Part shown: piece by piece, positions 45,131 to 56,587 of the stretch
How positions within the stretch are numbered: the first letter of the stretch is position 1
Layout of the letters: the number at the start of each line of letters is the position of its first letter
DNA from: Ceratothoa steindachneri
Lineage: Eukaryota; Arthropoda; Malacostraca; Isopoda; Cymothoidae
DNA length: 64,000 bases
Assembly: GCA_963969495.1 (NCBI GenBank)
Contig: OZ018331.1
Span: 149,792,779 to 149,856,778, forward strand
Direction of reading: 5' to 3'
Notes under the pieces: generated by a model
Database searches by the model: none
What the model saw: the letters and a program-made list of their open reading frames with translations, nothing else
What the model was told of the DNA's origin: nothing
Position numbers and translations under genes: made by a program

Positions 45131-46387
45131 TGGACATATTCAAATCTTATAAGGTTTAAACCTCCCTCATCTCTCCAATCAGGTTAATTCTGAGTCCAAT
45201 TTTGACCATGGTATTTTTCTCTTATTAATTATTGTCAATAACCTGACGTAGCATCTGGTGACAGTTCCTTAGTAGTTTTGTCTCTTAACTACTTGGGCTT
45301 TCAACATCCTGCACACTTTTATTTTCCCAAACTTCACCACTTACCTTATGAATCTTTTTTTAATAGCTTTGCTGCCGAGATATTCCACTTATGTAGATCT
45401 CGCTTTTTTCCAAAGTAAAAAATAATAACTTAATATTTTTGCTTTTTACTTTTAGTCTTCTTATTTATTATACATTGTTATTATTCTTATCCTATTCTAT
45501 CATCTACTTTTCTCATAGTCAGTCTTCCAACCAAGTTGAAATATTTGGCTTTAAAGTGAATTAAAGCTGTCGTGGCGAGAGACAAGTCTTGCGTTATATA
45601 GAGAATCAGAGGCAGAAAGAGAGATGAATATTCTAAATTTTAAGAATATTAAACAAGGGATCATGTCAATATTAGGGATCTCATCACCTGCATGGGTCGC
45701 TATTCTTGACAAGGGAATGCTTGTGGGTAGCTATTCTTGATCTGGTAAAATTAGGTTCGATACTCTTGACATAGGAAGCCTTCAATGACGTTTTCATAAC
45801 CGAAGAGAGTATGTTAAGGTTAGATCAGCCCATGTTAACCTAACCAAAAAGCCATCGAGGTCGGAGCCCTAAAAGTCAAGTTTGGCCTAGTAGTTTTTAG
45901 TTATTCACGATTAGTTAGGTATATGGAAGTAGTTGAATGAAGACAAAGAAACACTTTTGCCAATAATCGAAAAAGTGGTGAGAAATGGATCAATAATTAT
46001 CCATAAAAATGAATGAAGGCCACAGAAGTGTGGCCAATAATCCAATTTTTCCCAACACAGAACCACCAACCACTCTTTGCACATCGTTAATCCAGACGCA
46101 GATCATGCGACAACATATCGAATCGTATTAGAGAAAATATAAGGCAAAAATTAACATTATGCGATGATGCAAACGCGAATTTCTTCCTCCCTATTTACAA
46201 CATTTCATGTGGATAGAATGAAGTAATTAAAACAGGTTAATTGATTTCTATAACGCAATTCCCTCTCAATTGCCCTTTTTAACAAGTACGTAGCTCTTTC
46301 ATTTTCATTAAAGTGTGACAATTACGTATGTTTAATTTTTCCTCTATATGTTATTTATATTGGGGTTGATATTCCTGGTATGTAAAC
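45131..46387. other. Unassigned DNA
   Basis: 45700-45790 repeats a short phrase (TTCTTGACAAGGGAATGC, TTCTTGATCTGGTAAAATTAG, CTCTTGACATAGGAAGCC); the phrase recurs at 47065-47085 (ATTCTTGATATGGTAAAAATC). No genes. Confidence 0.4.
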
Positions 46388-46395
46388 TTTTAGAG

Positions 46396-47054
46396 CAGTG
46401 GTTCTCAACCTTCTTCCGATCTTTACTTACTTTTCATATATGATCCTTATCCATGTTGCCCCTCCCCCAATCTACATCTCGGGACTACACTGGTTGTCTG
46501 TAGTCCTACATTTATTTAGGTCTATTCTCATTGAAAAAAACTCCAGCAATACCTGTAATTTTAAGCATTCCACCTCATATTTCTCTTTTCTCAAATACTG
46601 AGTTATTGAAACTTGTAATTTGCTTTTTGACAAATTTCAAATACACATTAAAATGATACTAAGGAAGTAATTTAATGCACATAAAATAGTTTCATAATTT
46701 GAGAGTAGGCCTACCTATAATTAAAACTTATAATTTCCAAAATCCTTTCTACAATATACAATAGGAAAAATAAATTTCACTGGATAAAAAGTGTAAACTA
46801 AAGCAATTTTATCTCTTTTTTACTGACAAATTTAATAATTCTGAATGAAAACTTATCATAAGAAGTCATAAATAGCAACCAAGACATTCAGTGGAAACAT
46901 TATCCTCTCTTCTCCCAGAAAGAACCTCCACTGAAAGTTCGTTTCCTTCTAGTTTGGTAGGCCTTGGGATTTTTATGTGTTCATACCCTCAGCTTATTCC
47001 CCCCCCCCCATTTCGCTGTATGCCCCCCCCCCCTCCCCAGTTTGAGAACCTCTG
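46396..47054. mobile_element. hAT-type non-autonomous transposon (MITE)
   Basis: The left end CAGTGGTTCTCAACCTTC and reversed right end CAGAGGTTCTCAAACTGG are typical hAT terminal inverted repeats. Flanking 8-mers are TTTTAGAG (46388-46395) and TTTAAGAG (47055-47062), 7 of 8 identical, as expected for a hAT target duplication. It is 659 bp with no transposase sequence and two C runs near the right end (46998-47034). Confidence 0.9.
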
Positions 47055-47062
47055 TTTAAGAG

Positions 47063-47365
47063 TATCTATTCTTGATATGGTAAAAATCGGGTTCCAATTC
47101 TTGTAATTATCTTAAGAATGTTACAATAATATTCAATTTCTAGGCGGAATTGCGAAAACATGAATCTGGGTGTTCTCGTGCTCAACGCAAATGGCACAAA
47201 CTAAAATTTGAATCACACTACAAAATATAACCCAATAAATGGCGCGATTGGGATGATTTAAGTGGTGAAATGTGTGGTTGGAGTAGGAAAAATATTATGT
47301 AATTGGATATATAATTTGAGGTGTTTGCTCATTCGTGCTTTTTTAGGATATCCGAGTATTATAAT
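47063..47365. other. Unassigned AT-rich DNA
   Basis: Nothing recognised. Confidence 0.4.
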
Positions 47366-47367
47366 AA

Positions 47368-49540
47368 TAATAATAAGTCTTTTGTAATGCGCTCTTCAAG
47401 GCCTGAGGCCTTCCCAGAGCGCACGTTGTGCTGAGATGAGAATGGAAATTCAATGGAAATTCAAGAGGGGGAGAAGGCAATACAGAAAAGATGTGTTTTC
47501 AGGAGACGCTTAAATGTGGTAAGAGAGGGAGAAGACCTGATTTCAGCAGGAAGAGCATTCCACAACTTAGGGGCGCAGATTGAGAAGGAGCAGTCCCCCA
47601 TTGAGCAGAGGGATGAACGAGGAATATTCAAAAGGTGTGCATCTGATGACCGAAGGGCCCGAGGGACATGGCGTGACGAGAGGGCAGAAGAGAGGTAAGA
47701 CGGGGCCTTGTTGTTTAGGGCCTTAAATGTGAAGAGAAGTATCTTGAAGTGAGTACGGGATCTGACAGGGAGCCAGTGCAGTTCATGCAGCAAGGGTTTC
47801 GAGGGAGAGAAGCGAGGGCGACGGAGGAGAAGCCAGGCGGCATAGTTCTGTACAAGTTGAAGGAGGCGGAGAGAGGAGGATGGCAGATTCACAAGCAGAG
47901 AGTTACAGTAGTCAAGGCGTGAGGTGATGAAGGCATGAACAGCAGTCTCAAGACTTTGGCGATCAAAGTAGGAGCGAATGCGAGAGAAGTTACGAAGGAA
48001 ACATAGAGAGGATTTGCGGACATTGCGGATATGAGGCTTAAAGGAGAGATGCTCATCAAAAACAACACCCAGATTCCTAACGCAGTCAGAGAAAATGATA
48101 GTATTACCGCCCAGAGTAAGCGAGGGAAAAAGAGATTTAGATTTTTTGACAAGAGCAGGGGTGCCGACGAGGAGGACCTCAGTTTTGGAGTGATTAAGCC
48201 TGAGGAAGTTGGTAGAGAGCCAGTCAGAAATGGAGGAGTAGGCAGCCAGGAGGTCAGTGATAGAGTAGGCAAGAGACGTGGGGGATGAGGAAACAAAAAT
48301 TTGAGTGCCATCAGCATATAGGTGGAAGGATAGACTGAGATTACAGAGAAGGGAACTAAGAGGGAGAAGGTAGATACGAAATAGTAGAGGACCAAGGACA
48401 GAGCCTTGTGGCACTTCAAGGCGAATGGCGGTAGAGTCGGATGAAACGTCGTCAATCACAACGGATTGGGTACGAGACGAGAGGTAAGAGCGGAATCAGT
48501 CAATCACGGTGCCTGATATGCCGAGGAAAGAGTGGAGACCATCAAGTAGGACGGTATGGTCAATAGTATCGAAGGCAGAGGAGAGGTCGAGTAGACCAAG
48601 GATGGAGACACAACCTCTGTCCGCGGCTCTTCGTAAGCAATCAGACACATTGAGAAGGGCGGTTTCTGTGGAGTGACCTGACTTGAAACCAGATTGATAG
48701 GTTTCATTAATGTTACAGGCCACCATGTGAATGTTGATGCGTGAAGCAACCACTCTCTCCAGAACCTTAGAGAGGAAAGGAAGTTGCGAAATCGGGTGAT
48801 AATTGGAAGGGTCAGTGGGGTTCAGTTGAGGCTTTTTAAGAATCGGACGGATGTGGGCACGTTTGAAGAAAGAGGGAACAAGACCAGTTGCAAGTGAAGT
48901 GTTGAACAGGTGAAAAAGCGTTGGGAGGATAGCAGGCAGAATTTTACATAACAGTTTAGGCGGAAAAATGTCCTTTGGGGAGCCTATTTCTTAGAACGCG
49001 AGAGCAGGACTGTAAACTCCAACGCGGTCACAGCGGGGAAAACGATAAGCGGCTGAGGCGGGAAGTCACCGAGAATGGCAGGAGCCGGGACAGAAGGCTG
49101 AGGGAGGGAAGCACGGAGGTTAGTGACCTTATCTGCGAAGAAATTCGAGAGAGTAGCAGGGCTAATGGGTGGGGAGACCTGGGCTGGGGAAGTAAGACGG
49201 GAGAGCAGACGGAAGACGGTACGGGCATCATTCCTATTATCAGTAAGCAGATTACGTGAGTAGGCTTCACGAGCAGATTTTAATTTCGCCACGTAGGGAG
49301 CTGTCGCAAGTCGGAACGCCAGCGAGAGAGAGGTCGTGTCTTTCCCACGGGTGCGAGCCTTTCTAAGGACTCTTTCATGGGCACGCATGGACTGCCTAGC
49401 ACGCAGGAGTTCCATAGAGTACCAAGGGACACGGTGACAACGGGAGTTCGAAGGGGTGACAAGGGGAGAGTGGGCATCAAGACAAGTGAGAAGGGGTTGC
49501 TCCAAAGAAGAGAGAATCTGGTCAGAAGAGGCAGGTTTGC
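47368..49540 (-). mobile_element. L2/CR1-type LINE, copy 1 (5'-truncated)
   Basis: On the minus strand: linker, RT, C-terminal domain, then a 3' UTR with a short hairpin (CTGAGGC...GCCTTGAAGAGCGC region, 47395-47425), ending in a TTA/ATT microsatellite tail at 47380-47368. A simple-repeat 3' tail is characteristic of CR1/L2 elements. The 5' edge is near 49540, within the linker. Confidence 0.9.
47461..49505 (-). pseudogene. L2/CR1-type reverse transcriptase, near-intact
   Basis: 49505-48984: post-endonuclease linker (PWYSMELLRARQSMRAHERV, NFFADKVTNLRASL). After a frameshift at ~48980: KRAHIRPILKKPQLNP, SNYHPISQLPFLSKVLERVV, GFKSGHSTETALLNV, LLDLSSAFDTIDH. A TGA at ~48495 stands where Trp is expected (D-stop-FRSYL). 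Then VPQGSVLGPLLFRIYLLPL and the catalytic box FHLYADGTQIF, where the second Asp of YADD is Gly. The C-terminal domain is SRLDYCNSLLVNLPSSSLRL, LHELHWLPVRSR, KLWNALPAEIRS. One frameshift, one stop and one active-site change: recently dead. Confidence 0.92.
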
Positions 49541-49977
49541 TTTATTTAGTTTCTATGTTAACTGTAGATCTGTTTGGTTCTTCGGTCTTCTTTAAACTTT
49601 TGTTCGAAGTTGATCATTAAAACATAAGATGATACATGCATTAATTGTTTTAAAAGTAATTTAGCCAAGAAATTACACTAATAATCCGATTCAAAATGAC
49701 AAACCCTTAAAATGAGAGATAGAAAAGAGAAGAAACCATATTTCCTGATTATTATGAAGCTGAGAAGCCTAACTAAAATAAATTTAGGGGAACCATTTCA
49801 CTGTATCTTTATAGCTGGCGATACGTTCTTCCACGAGTCGCTGCAATCGTATGTAAGGCGAGAGGGAAATAAATTTATTAAGACGAATTGATGTAATTTA
49901 TTTACATTTGACTCGGTAGGCTTCCAGTCACCAGTGGTAATGCCGTTCCGTTTGAGGCTCATTGGCACAAGGGGTGG
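49541..49977. other. Unassigned AT-rich DNA
   Basis: Nothing recognised between the L2 5' edge and the mariner. Confidence 0.4.
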
Positions 49978-49979
49978 TA

Positions 49980-50737
49980 CGGGGGGCGGTCAATAAGTTT
50001 AACAATTCGGATATAAGGAAACGAGATATGAGGAAAAGTGTTTTATTATTTTTCAACATAACTACCCTCGACTTCAATGTACTTGCGCCACTTGTCCCTG
50101 AGGCTTCGAATTCCCGACAACCAGAAATCTCCCGACTGCTGTTCAATCCACTCCTGGACGGCGAGCTGGACATCTTCATCGTCCCCAAACCGGCGTCCAC
50201 TCAGTGGAGCCTTGAGCTGGCGGAATAAAAAGTAGTCGCTAGGGGCCAGATCTGGACTGTAGGGGGGATGGTTGAGCTCCTCGAATCCGCACTCGCTCAG
50301 GGCAGCTTGTGCAACTCTGGCCTTGTGGACTTTGACGACGTTGAAGTCGATCATGGGGCGTGAGGTTTCTATGGACCCAACGGGCAGAGACCTTGGGCAT
50401 GGCTGAATTGTCGTAGATGATGTTGATAACACTTCCATGTGATATTCCAAGTTGTCGCTCGATTTCTTCGACCTTTACCCGTCGATTTTCGAGGATCATC
50501 CTCTCCACACGGGCCACATTGTTCTCGTTGATCACTGCGCGGTGCTCAACCTTCTCCATTGTTGAAATATTTGTGACTGACGATCTGCGATCAGCTACTG
50601 CTTCTTAAATAGACGAGGCCAGATTGTGCGGCTGCAGCTCCTGACTTGTCATAACTTGTCCTAACACCCCCATAATTAGCCATTCCTCTTCCTCTGTTTT
50701 GCTCTACCGATTCGCAAAACTTATTGACCACCCCTCG
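49980..50737 (-). mobile_element. Deleted mariner element with TA target duplication
   Basis: Terminal inverted repeats: left CGGGGGGCGGTCAATAAGTT, reversed right CGAGGGGTGGTCAATAAGTT. TA at 49978-49979 and 50738-50739. It is 758 bp against ~1.3 kb, through an internal deletion in the transposase. Confidence 0.92.
50046..50559 (-). pseudogene. Mariner transposase, internally deleted
   Basis: N-terminal part from ATG 50559: NENNVARVERMILENRRVKV and an HTH (EEIERQLGISHGSVINII), then MPKVSARWVHRNLTP (mariner WVP-type linker). The catalytic region with the first and second Asp is deleted. After a frame change the C-terminal part continues: KARVAQAALSECGFEELNHP, PYSPDLAPSDYFLFRQLK (third Asp), WLSGIRSLRDKWRKYIEVEG. 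It could only act as a non-autonomous passenger. Confidence 0.9.
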
Positions 50738-50839
50738 TAGAGTGAGCGGCTGAATAGGCAAATGAAAGCGAATTTGCGCGCGTGTTCTTTTTGTGAGCAG
50801 TAGGGATATTCCGCCGGTCAGTACACTATTGTGGGGAAA

Positions 50840-51095
50840 AACATAGCACATGAGTAATACCAACTTAACTGTTAACGAATTCCAACTTAAGTAATACCAA
50901 CTTAACAATTATCGAATTCCAACTTAACACTTAAGGAAGGAGAATTTAACGCTGGAGACTTACCTCTTACTTAAAAACGACTAACTTATTAACACTTAAG
51001 AAAGAAAGCTTAGCACACTAAACTAGACCAATTTAACACTTAAGAAAGATCAACTTAACACTTGAGGAGGACCTACTTGACTTAAGGAAGACCTT
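50840..51095. repeat. Short degenerate AACTTAACACTTAAG repeats
   Basis: Irregular recurrences of CCAACTTAA and AACACTTAAGAAAGA, some separated by GTAATA or CGAATT. Confidence 0.7.
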
Positions 51096-52530
51096 TATAT
51101 TTTAGCGGAAACGATTTATATCTCGAATCATTGACTTTTGATGCTCATGTGCTCCTTCAAAATGTGCCTTACCTGCCCCAGAGTTGAGGATTCAGATTTG
51201 CTATTGTGGACGTATGAAATATTATTTTTAATTATTTTTATTCTTTTTTAATTTATTTTTCCCGCATTTGTAAACTAGACGTGTCGGAACTCGTTGGTCA
51301 CTATTGGTTTTCGCCTTTAAGAACTCCGAAAACTAAAACTAAAAAATTGTACATGTTGATTGTATGTAGATCGATATAAGGAGCGGGGTTTTTTTATTTA
51401 TTAAAAAAACATTAAAGGATAATCCAATGATGGCATTTTCACAAAAAGTTTTTTGAAGTTTTTATAGAAAGTGGCAAAGTTAGGGTACTTTCGATAGTGT
51501 GGAAGGTATAGATATTGTAGAAAAGAGTTAGGGCCCTGGGGCAGGGAGGGTACATAGCTCTTCAGAGTCCGCCCCATCACTTCCGTTTCTGGAATTTTCC
51601 CATGCCATTCGTCTCCTGGTCCCACCAATTAAAGGTGATGTTATTTTCAATTTATAATTTTGATATTCCTGATACTCCACTTCTTTTGTCTGTCCATTTC
51701 CCCCCACTACATAACACCCTCATTTAGAAAATAAATTTTACTTTCTTGGAACCTTCTCTTTCACTTTATAGAGTTATTCCAAGTGTAGCGTTCTCACTTG
51801 TTTTAGGTCTCTTCTAAGATTTCACTGTCAGGTTCTCGTTCAACATAAGGTCCAATCATTCTCATTGATCAATAAAGTCAGTTCCACGGCCTTGTTTCCT
51901 TTCCCTCCCTTAAATTTGCCAGCTTTTGTGGATTTTCACTTTCTTCGTTTTTAACCTTCGACAAATAGAAGAGGACCCAAAACGGAGCTCTGTGGAACCC
52001 CATGTTTTTTTCCGTCAATCTTTCACTCGCCTAAACGATTTAACTATCATTAGTTTTTATTTATTTAAAAAAAATAGGAATGTTTCACCAATCAGGACAT
52101 GTGTGGGGGAAGAGGGAGTGTAATAGTTAGGAGAGAGGAAAAATGAATAAAACTAGATAAATATGATAAGATGACAAGGGCTAACTAGCCGTTCAAATGA
52201 CTGCTGTGAACATGAAATGTATGGGGCGACAGGTGCAGTAAACACATGCATAGCTCGTTTCATTTGTTTACTTTAGTTCAATGACATTTTGGATCCAGTA
52301 ATGACCAGTTGAAAGAGAGAAGAAGCGCGGAAAGATAAGCCAACAAATAGATGGGCCGAAGGAAAAGAGACGAGCTGAAAGCACAGAGATAAACGGGCAT
52401 ACGGTAAATAAAGTGAGGGAGAGAAGAAAGAGATAACAAAATAAATTTTCTCGACTTTCAGGTCAAAATGAGAAATCAGATTCCTAAATTAATTATCATC
52501 GGCTCCGTCGCGTCGCAATCTCTTGTCTTT
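51096..52530. other. Unassigned DNA
   Basis: No motif in the short frames at 51401-51628 (-) and 51926-52123 (+). No repeat seen. Confidence 0.4.
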
Positions 52531-52534
52531 TCCA

Positions 52535-53005
52535 GTCTTTCTTTCGAATTGTGAGAGTGTGTGTAAAAGTCGAAGAGCTTTTCCGAATTGTGTGTGGGCA
52601 TGAAACGTTAAGAGGCTTTTAGGGAATGGCGAGTGTTTGTGCAACACAAATTAAGGCATTTCAGAATAGTCTGTATGTGCAAAAGAAGTTGTCAGCCCCT
52701 TTCCGAAAAGTGAATGTGTGGGTGAGAGAATTCGACAGTCATGCTCGATTGGTTAATTTGTAAGAGAAATTGAGGCCTTTTCGAATGGTGAGTGTGTAGC
52801 CAAGAAAATTTGAGGGTCGCGTCCGATTGGAGAGTGTGTGGACAAAAGAAGTAGAGGTGTTTCAGAATGGTGAATGTGTGTGTGTGTGTGCAAGAGAAGT
52901 TAAGAGGCCTTTCCAAATGGTGAGTTTATGTTGCAAGAGTTGAGGGGTCTTTCCAATTGATGACTGTGTGTAAGATAAGTTGGCTCCTTTTTGTAATGGC
53001 TGTGC
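52535..53005. repeat. ~55-bp degenerate minisatellite
   Basis: About eight or nine copies of a unit of the form GGTGAGTGTGTG, AAGAGAAGTTGAGG, CCTTTCCGAATGG. Copies are 60-80% alike by eye and include a (GT)n stretch near 52877. Confidence 0.8.
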
Positions 53006-53102
53006 CTTAAAGGAAAGATGATATGTCGCTGTTTATTGGATTTTCTCAGTAATGTTGAGCGAAAGGTTCAATAATGAAAAAGACCTGTTGGAAAATAAAG
53101 AA

Positions 53103-53178
53103 CCGTCGGATGGAGGAGAGATTCCAACCATTGACTCCGGGTGGCAGAGGCTTAACCCACTCAGCTATCCCTCAAGCT
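53103..53178 (-). repeat. tRNA-like segment
   Basis: Minus strand: GAGGGATAGCTGAGTGGGTTAAGCC (D-arm with A box), a possible anticodon region, and GGTTGGAATCTCTCC (B-box-like). Probably a SINE head or degenerate tRNA. Confidence 0.45.
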
Positions 53179-53795
53179 CGCCCTCCCTTAGGGGGAGCTT
53201 TTGTTCTCCTTTTTCCCGCCTGACCTAGTAAAAAGACTGCTTCTCACATTGCGTAAAGTTGAACTACATTTCGTATGGTTAGTCGATGGTAGGGAAAGGA
53301 TATGAATTGGGTTGATTTTCGGATGGCCGTCATGTTTATCTTCTGTGATTCGAATAACGTAGAAAATTTTATCACTGACCCTTTTTTTCCCTCTTCCTCT
53401 CTAAAGGTCTATCGGGTCCATAAACTTGTCTATCTTTTTTTACTTCCGAGATAAATTGGAGCCTGAGAACATAAACAAAGCGGATCTTTATTGAATGAAT
53501 TCTAATCTTTTCTAAATCTCCAACGTTCGTTTCAATTCGACGCTAAATACCCAATTTAAAAGGGCATTTCTACCCAATTTTGTTGGCTCAATGTAACACA
53601 AAATGTCGCTAATGGGGAAAGTTGGGGGAGATTGAGGCAAGGGGGGAGGGGGAGTATAGCTCGAATGTCAAATGCAGCGCAGAGAGAAAAGTGTCGCTAA
53701 ATTTAAAAAAAAATGACTGCAAATTCGTTCAAATCCCAGTGGGTGTAAGGCAAACATTTTAAAACAGGCAATGGCTTCGCCCTACCTCCTACGGG

Positions 53796-54660
53796 GGGGG
53801 GGGGGGGGGAGCTTGCGCTTCGCTACTAAGATTAAAATTTAAAATCTAAAAAAAACAGCCTTGGTTAAATTTTTATACATTTTTTGAACTTCGCCAATTA
53901 TAATCATGTTAAAAAGGAACTCTAAACTAAATTTTCCCCCTTTTAAAATATCATGTTGCTAAAATATATAGAAGATATATAAAAATATATTTTCTGAACT
54001 TCATCATTTGTAATTCTTGGGGTTTTTAAAAATCACAAAATTTCGATACTTAAAACAAATGTGAAGTGCACATTTGAGCAAAAAACTCTTTTTTTAATTT
54101 ATTTTACATTTTAGACTTTTGCATATAATAAATTTATAAATAATTGTGAAGCTACACTAAATCTGATAAAAGTTCATTTCATATTTTTCTTAGCATACGG
54201 CCGTTATATTTATTTCTGAACTAAACCATTTTGTTTTTTTGATATTATAAAAGAATTATTAGAAATAACTTTGATAAAAAACATAAGTCATAACCAAACT
54301 AAGATGAAATTATTATTCAAATACTCAAAAAAATCCCCTTCTTAAATTATAGAGTTAGTGATGATGATGATGATTATTATTATTATTATTATTGAAATAT
54401 TGTTTTCTTACCTATAATAATAATTTTAGTCCTACAATACCATCCCCGTCAAAATGAAAAAGAGTTCGTTAGTTATAAAATATTGTACCAACAATGTCCC
54501 CCATATCGATTAATGTCAAAATGAGTAAACATTTAAGCCTAATTAAATTGCAATTTTATTTTTTTATAATTTCATTGAAGCAACAAACAACATTTTGGTT
54601 GAAAGATAATTTTTAAAGCAGATTTTTAAAGTTTCAAACTTTTTGAGCAAAAATGACTAA
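53796..54660. other. AT-rich DNA with dispersed-repeat fragments and microsatellites
   Basis: It begins with a run of 17 G (53796-53812). 53880-54010 carries reverse-complement copies of the 62.2-62.5 kb unit (TTCTGAACTTCATCATTTGTAATTCTT). (GAT)n(ATT)n lies at 54361-54394. No coding content. Confidence 0.6.
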
Positions 54661-55292
54661 TCTAATTTTTCATGTTTACCCCAATACAGATATATGGAAA
54701 GGTAGGACACAATAAGTGGGAGGGACACACGCTAAAGAGGCACCGACTTTATTCAGTAGATTCTGCTTTTTATAATCCTAAAGTCGTATAGCATTTGGGA
54801 CAGGAATAAGCCACTTTCCTTTTTAGCACTTGTCTTTATTCATTTGCAGAACTCCTTCCTGATAATTGCACTTACACTTAACCAATGCGTGATGATGGTA
54901 TATTTACTCTTTGAAAGATTTGGATAGTATTAGATAAAAGTAGGTGAAAAAATAAAAGTTTTAAGAGGAAGGGGGCCATAGTAGGAGGGCATCGCAGACT
55001 TTTTACTTTTTGTTATTTTATTTTACTTATTGTGTTATGTATTGTCTATCATGTATTGTTCTATTTACTTGTAGCAGGCGTGTTCTTCTTATTGTTAGTG
55101 TGTCAAATGTTGTTGTACTTATTTTTGTTAAAAAATTGTGAGCATTCAAGCCTTTCATAGCTTTTGGCTCGGCAATTTACTTGTGTTTTTAATGTTTGGT
55201 TTCATGTATATTCTCTGTTTGTCTCGTTACAGTTGTGTTGTATCTTGTGTATCTGTTAAGTGTATATTTCTGTAATTTTTTCCTGTGTACAG

Positions 55293-56587
55293 TGTGATAG
55301 AACGAGTTAATTTCAACTCCTATCCCATATTATTAAAAACCACGATGCTGCCCACGTGCATCTTCGATTCGAGGCTTGGAATCTTATCTCAGCTACCGGA
55401 TGCCAATGTTTAAACAAGGAGGTTATCGTCCCCCCGTTCGCCCCCATACGCCGACCTCGCCAGATCGAGTTAGGCTTATGAACAGATAAGGCATTTTTCT
55501 CCGGCCCGGCTGTGCGTTCCCTCCAAGCTTTCACTCCATTTTCCCCCACGCCAAGGAGATGTCCTGGCTATTTATATGGAAACTTTACCACTAAGATCAG
55601 ATTGGAGATCCAGATTTTCGTCGCGAAACATCACCACGACCCTCTCTCCCTTTGTGCGCCAAGGGACCTCGACCTCGAGATTCACCATCACTTGTCCAGA
55701 AGGAGGACAATATTCCTTGAGTGCCAAAGGTTCGCGCCTTTCCGACGACAAGTCCCCAAGGCTTCCCCCCCCTGTTGTTCAAAGGAGAACAGCATTAGAA
55801 CAGCCATTGTTCGTTTTGAGCCCTTCGCCAAGAAACGGTTCTCATCCCCCCCTGTTGTTCAAGGAGAACAGCATTAGAACAGCCATTGTTCGTTTTGAGC
55901 CCTTCGCCAAGAAACGGTTCTCATCCCCCCCTGTTGTTCAAGGGAGAACAGCATTAGAACAGCCATTGTTCGTTTTGAGCCCTTCGCCAAGAAACGGTTC
56001 TCACCCCCCCTGTTGTTCAAGGAGAACAACATTAGAACAGCCATTGTTCTTCAAGCCGTTCGGCGAGTAACGGTTCTCCTTTCCAAGACGCCTCGTCGGG
56101 ATCCTTTTATCCCCCCCCCCTTCGGCTGGAACTCGCCAGCGGACCGAATATTCCTTCAAGTACCTTCCACTGCACCCTAATGAAAAGTTACGTAAGCCAA
56201 ACGTCACCTTTGGAGTATTGATCCCTTTTGTCAATTCTATCCTGTGCTTTAAATTGTTTATCGAACCATCCCATCTCTTTAACTCTATATTTGTTTTACC
56301 TTTTTTTAATCCCTTAAATCCTTGGATTAGCCCGAGTCTCCACGACCCTTTCCATTCTGTTTATGTCAATATTTTCCGTTTTTGTGTATTGTTTATAGTT
56401 ATTATTAATAAAACTCTATTTTATTAATGATAGCAATATTATTATCCTTGAGCTCAGTTCCACTTCTTAAGCATTTTGAAGATACATAATATCGGCCGCC
56501 AGACAGTAACGCACTCTAAAGATAATTAAGGAAGTTCCCTCAACGAATAGTGTTATATATAGTATCGTCGGGAGTCATTCTACGACA
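55293..56587 (+). mobile_element. Solo LTR (1.3 kb) with 5-bp target duplication
   Basis: Starts TGTGATAGAACG and ends TTCTACGACA (TG...CA with short inverted termini TGTGATAG / TGTCGTAG). It is flanked by TACAG at 55288-55292 and 56588-56592. LINE copy D resumes on both sides, which fixes the limits independently. AATAAA at about 56407 gives the plus orientation. Four 79-80-bp tandem units (55771-56070) sit where U3 enhancers often are. The open frames 55512-56070 are repeat translation. No internal region is present, so it arose by LTR-LTR recombination. Confidence 0.88.

Noticed and set aside
47889..48455. 188-codon minus-strand frame inside the L2 LINE
   Set aside because: Overlaps the RT in another frame; the RT frame has the family motifs.
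55512..56070. 121- and 164-codon frames in the solo LTR
   Set aside because: They translate the 79-80-bp LTR tandem repeat, overlap each other in different frames, and cross no known domain.
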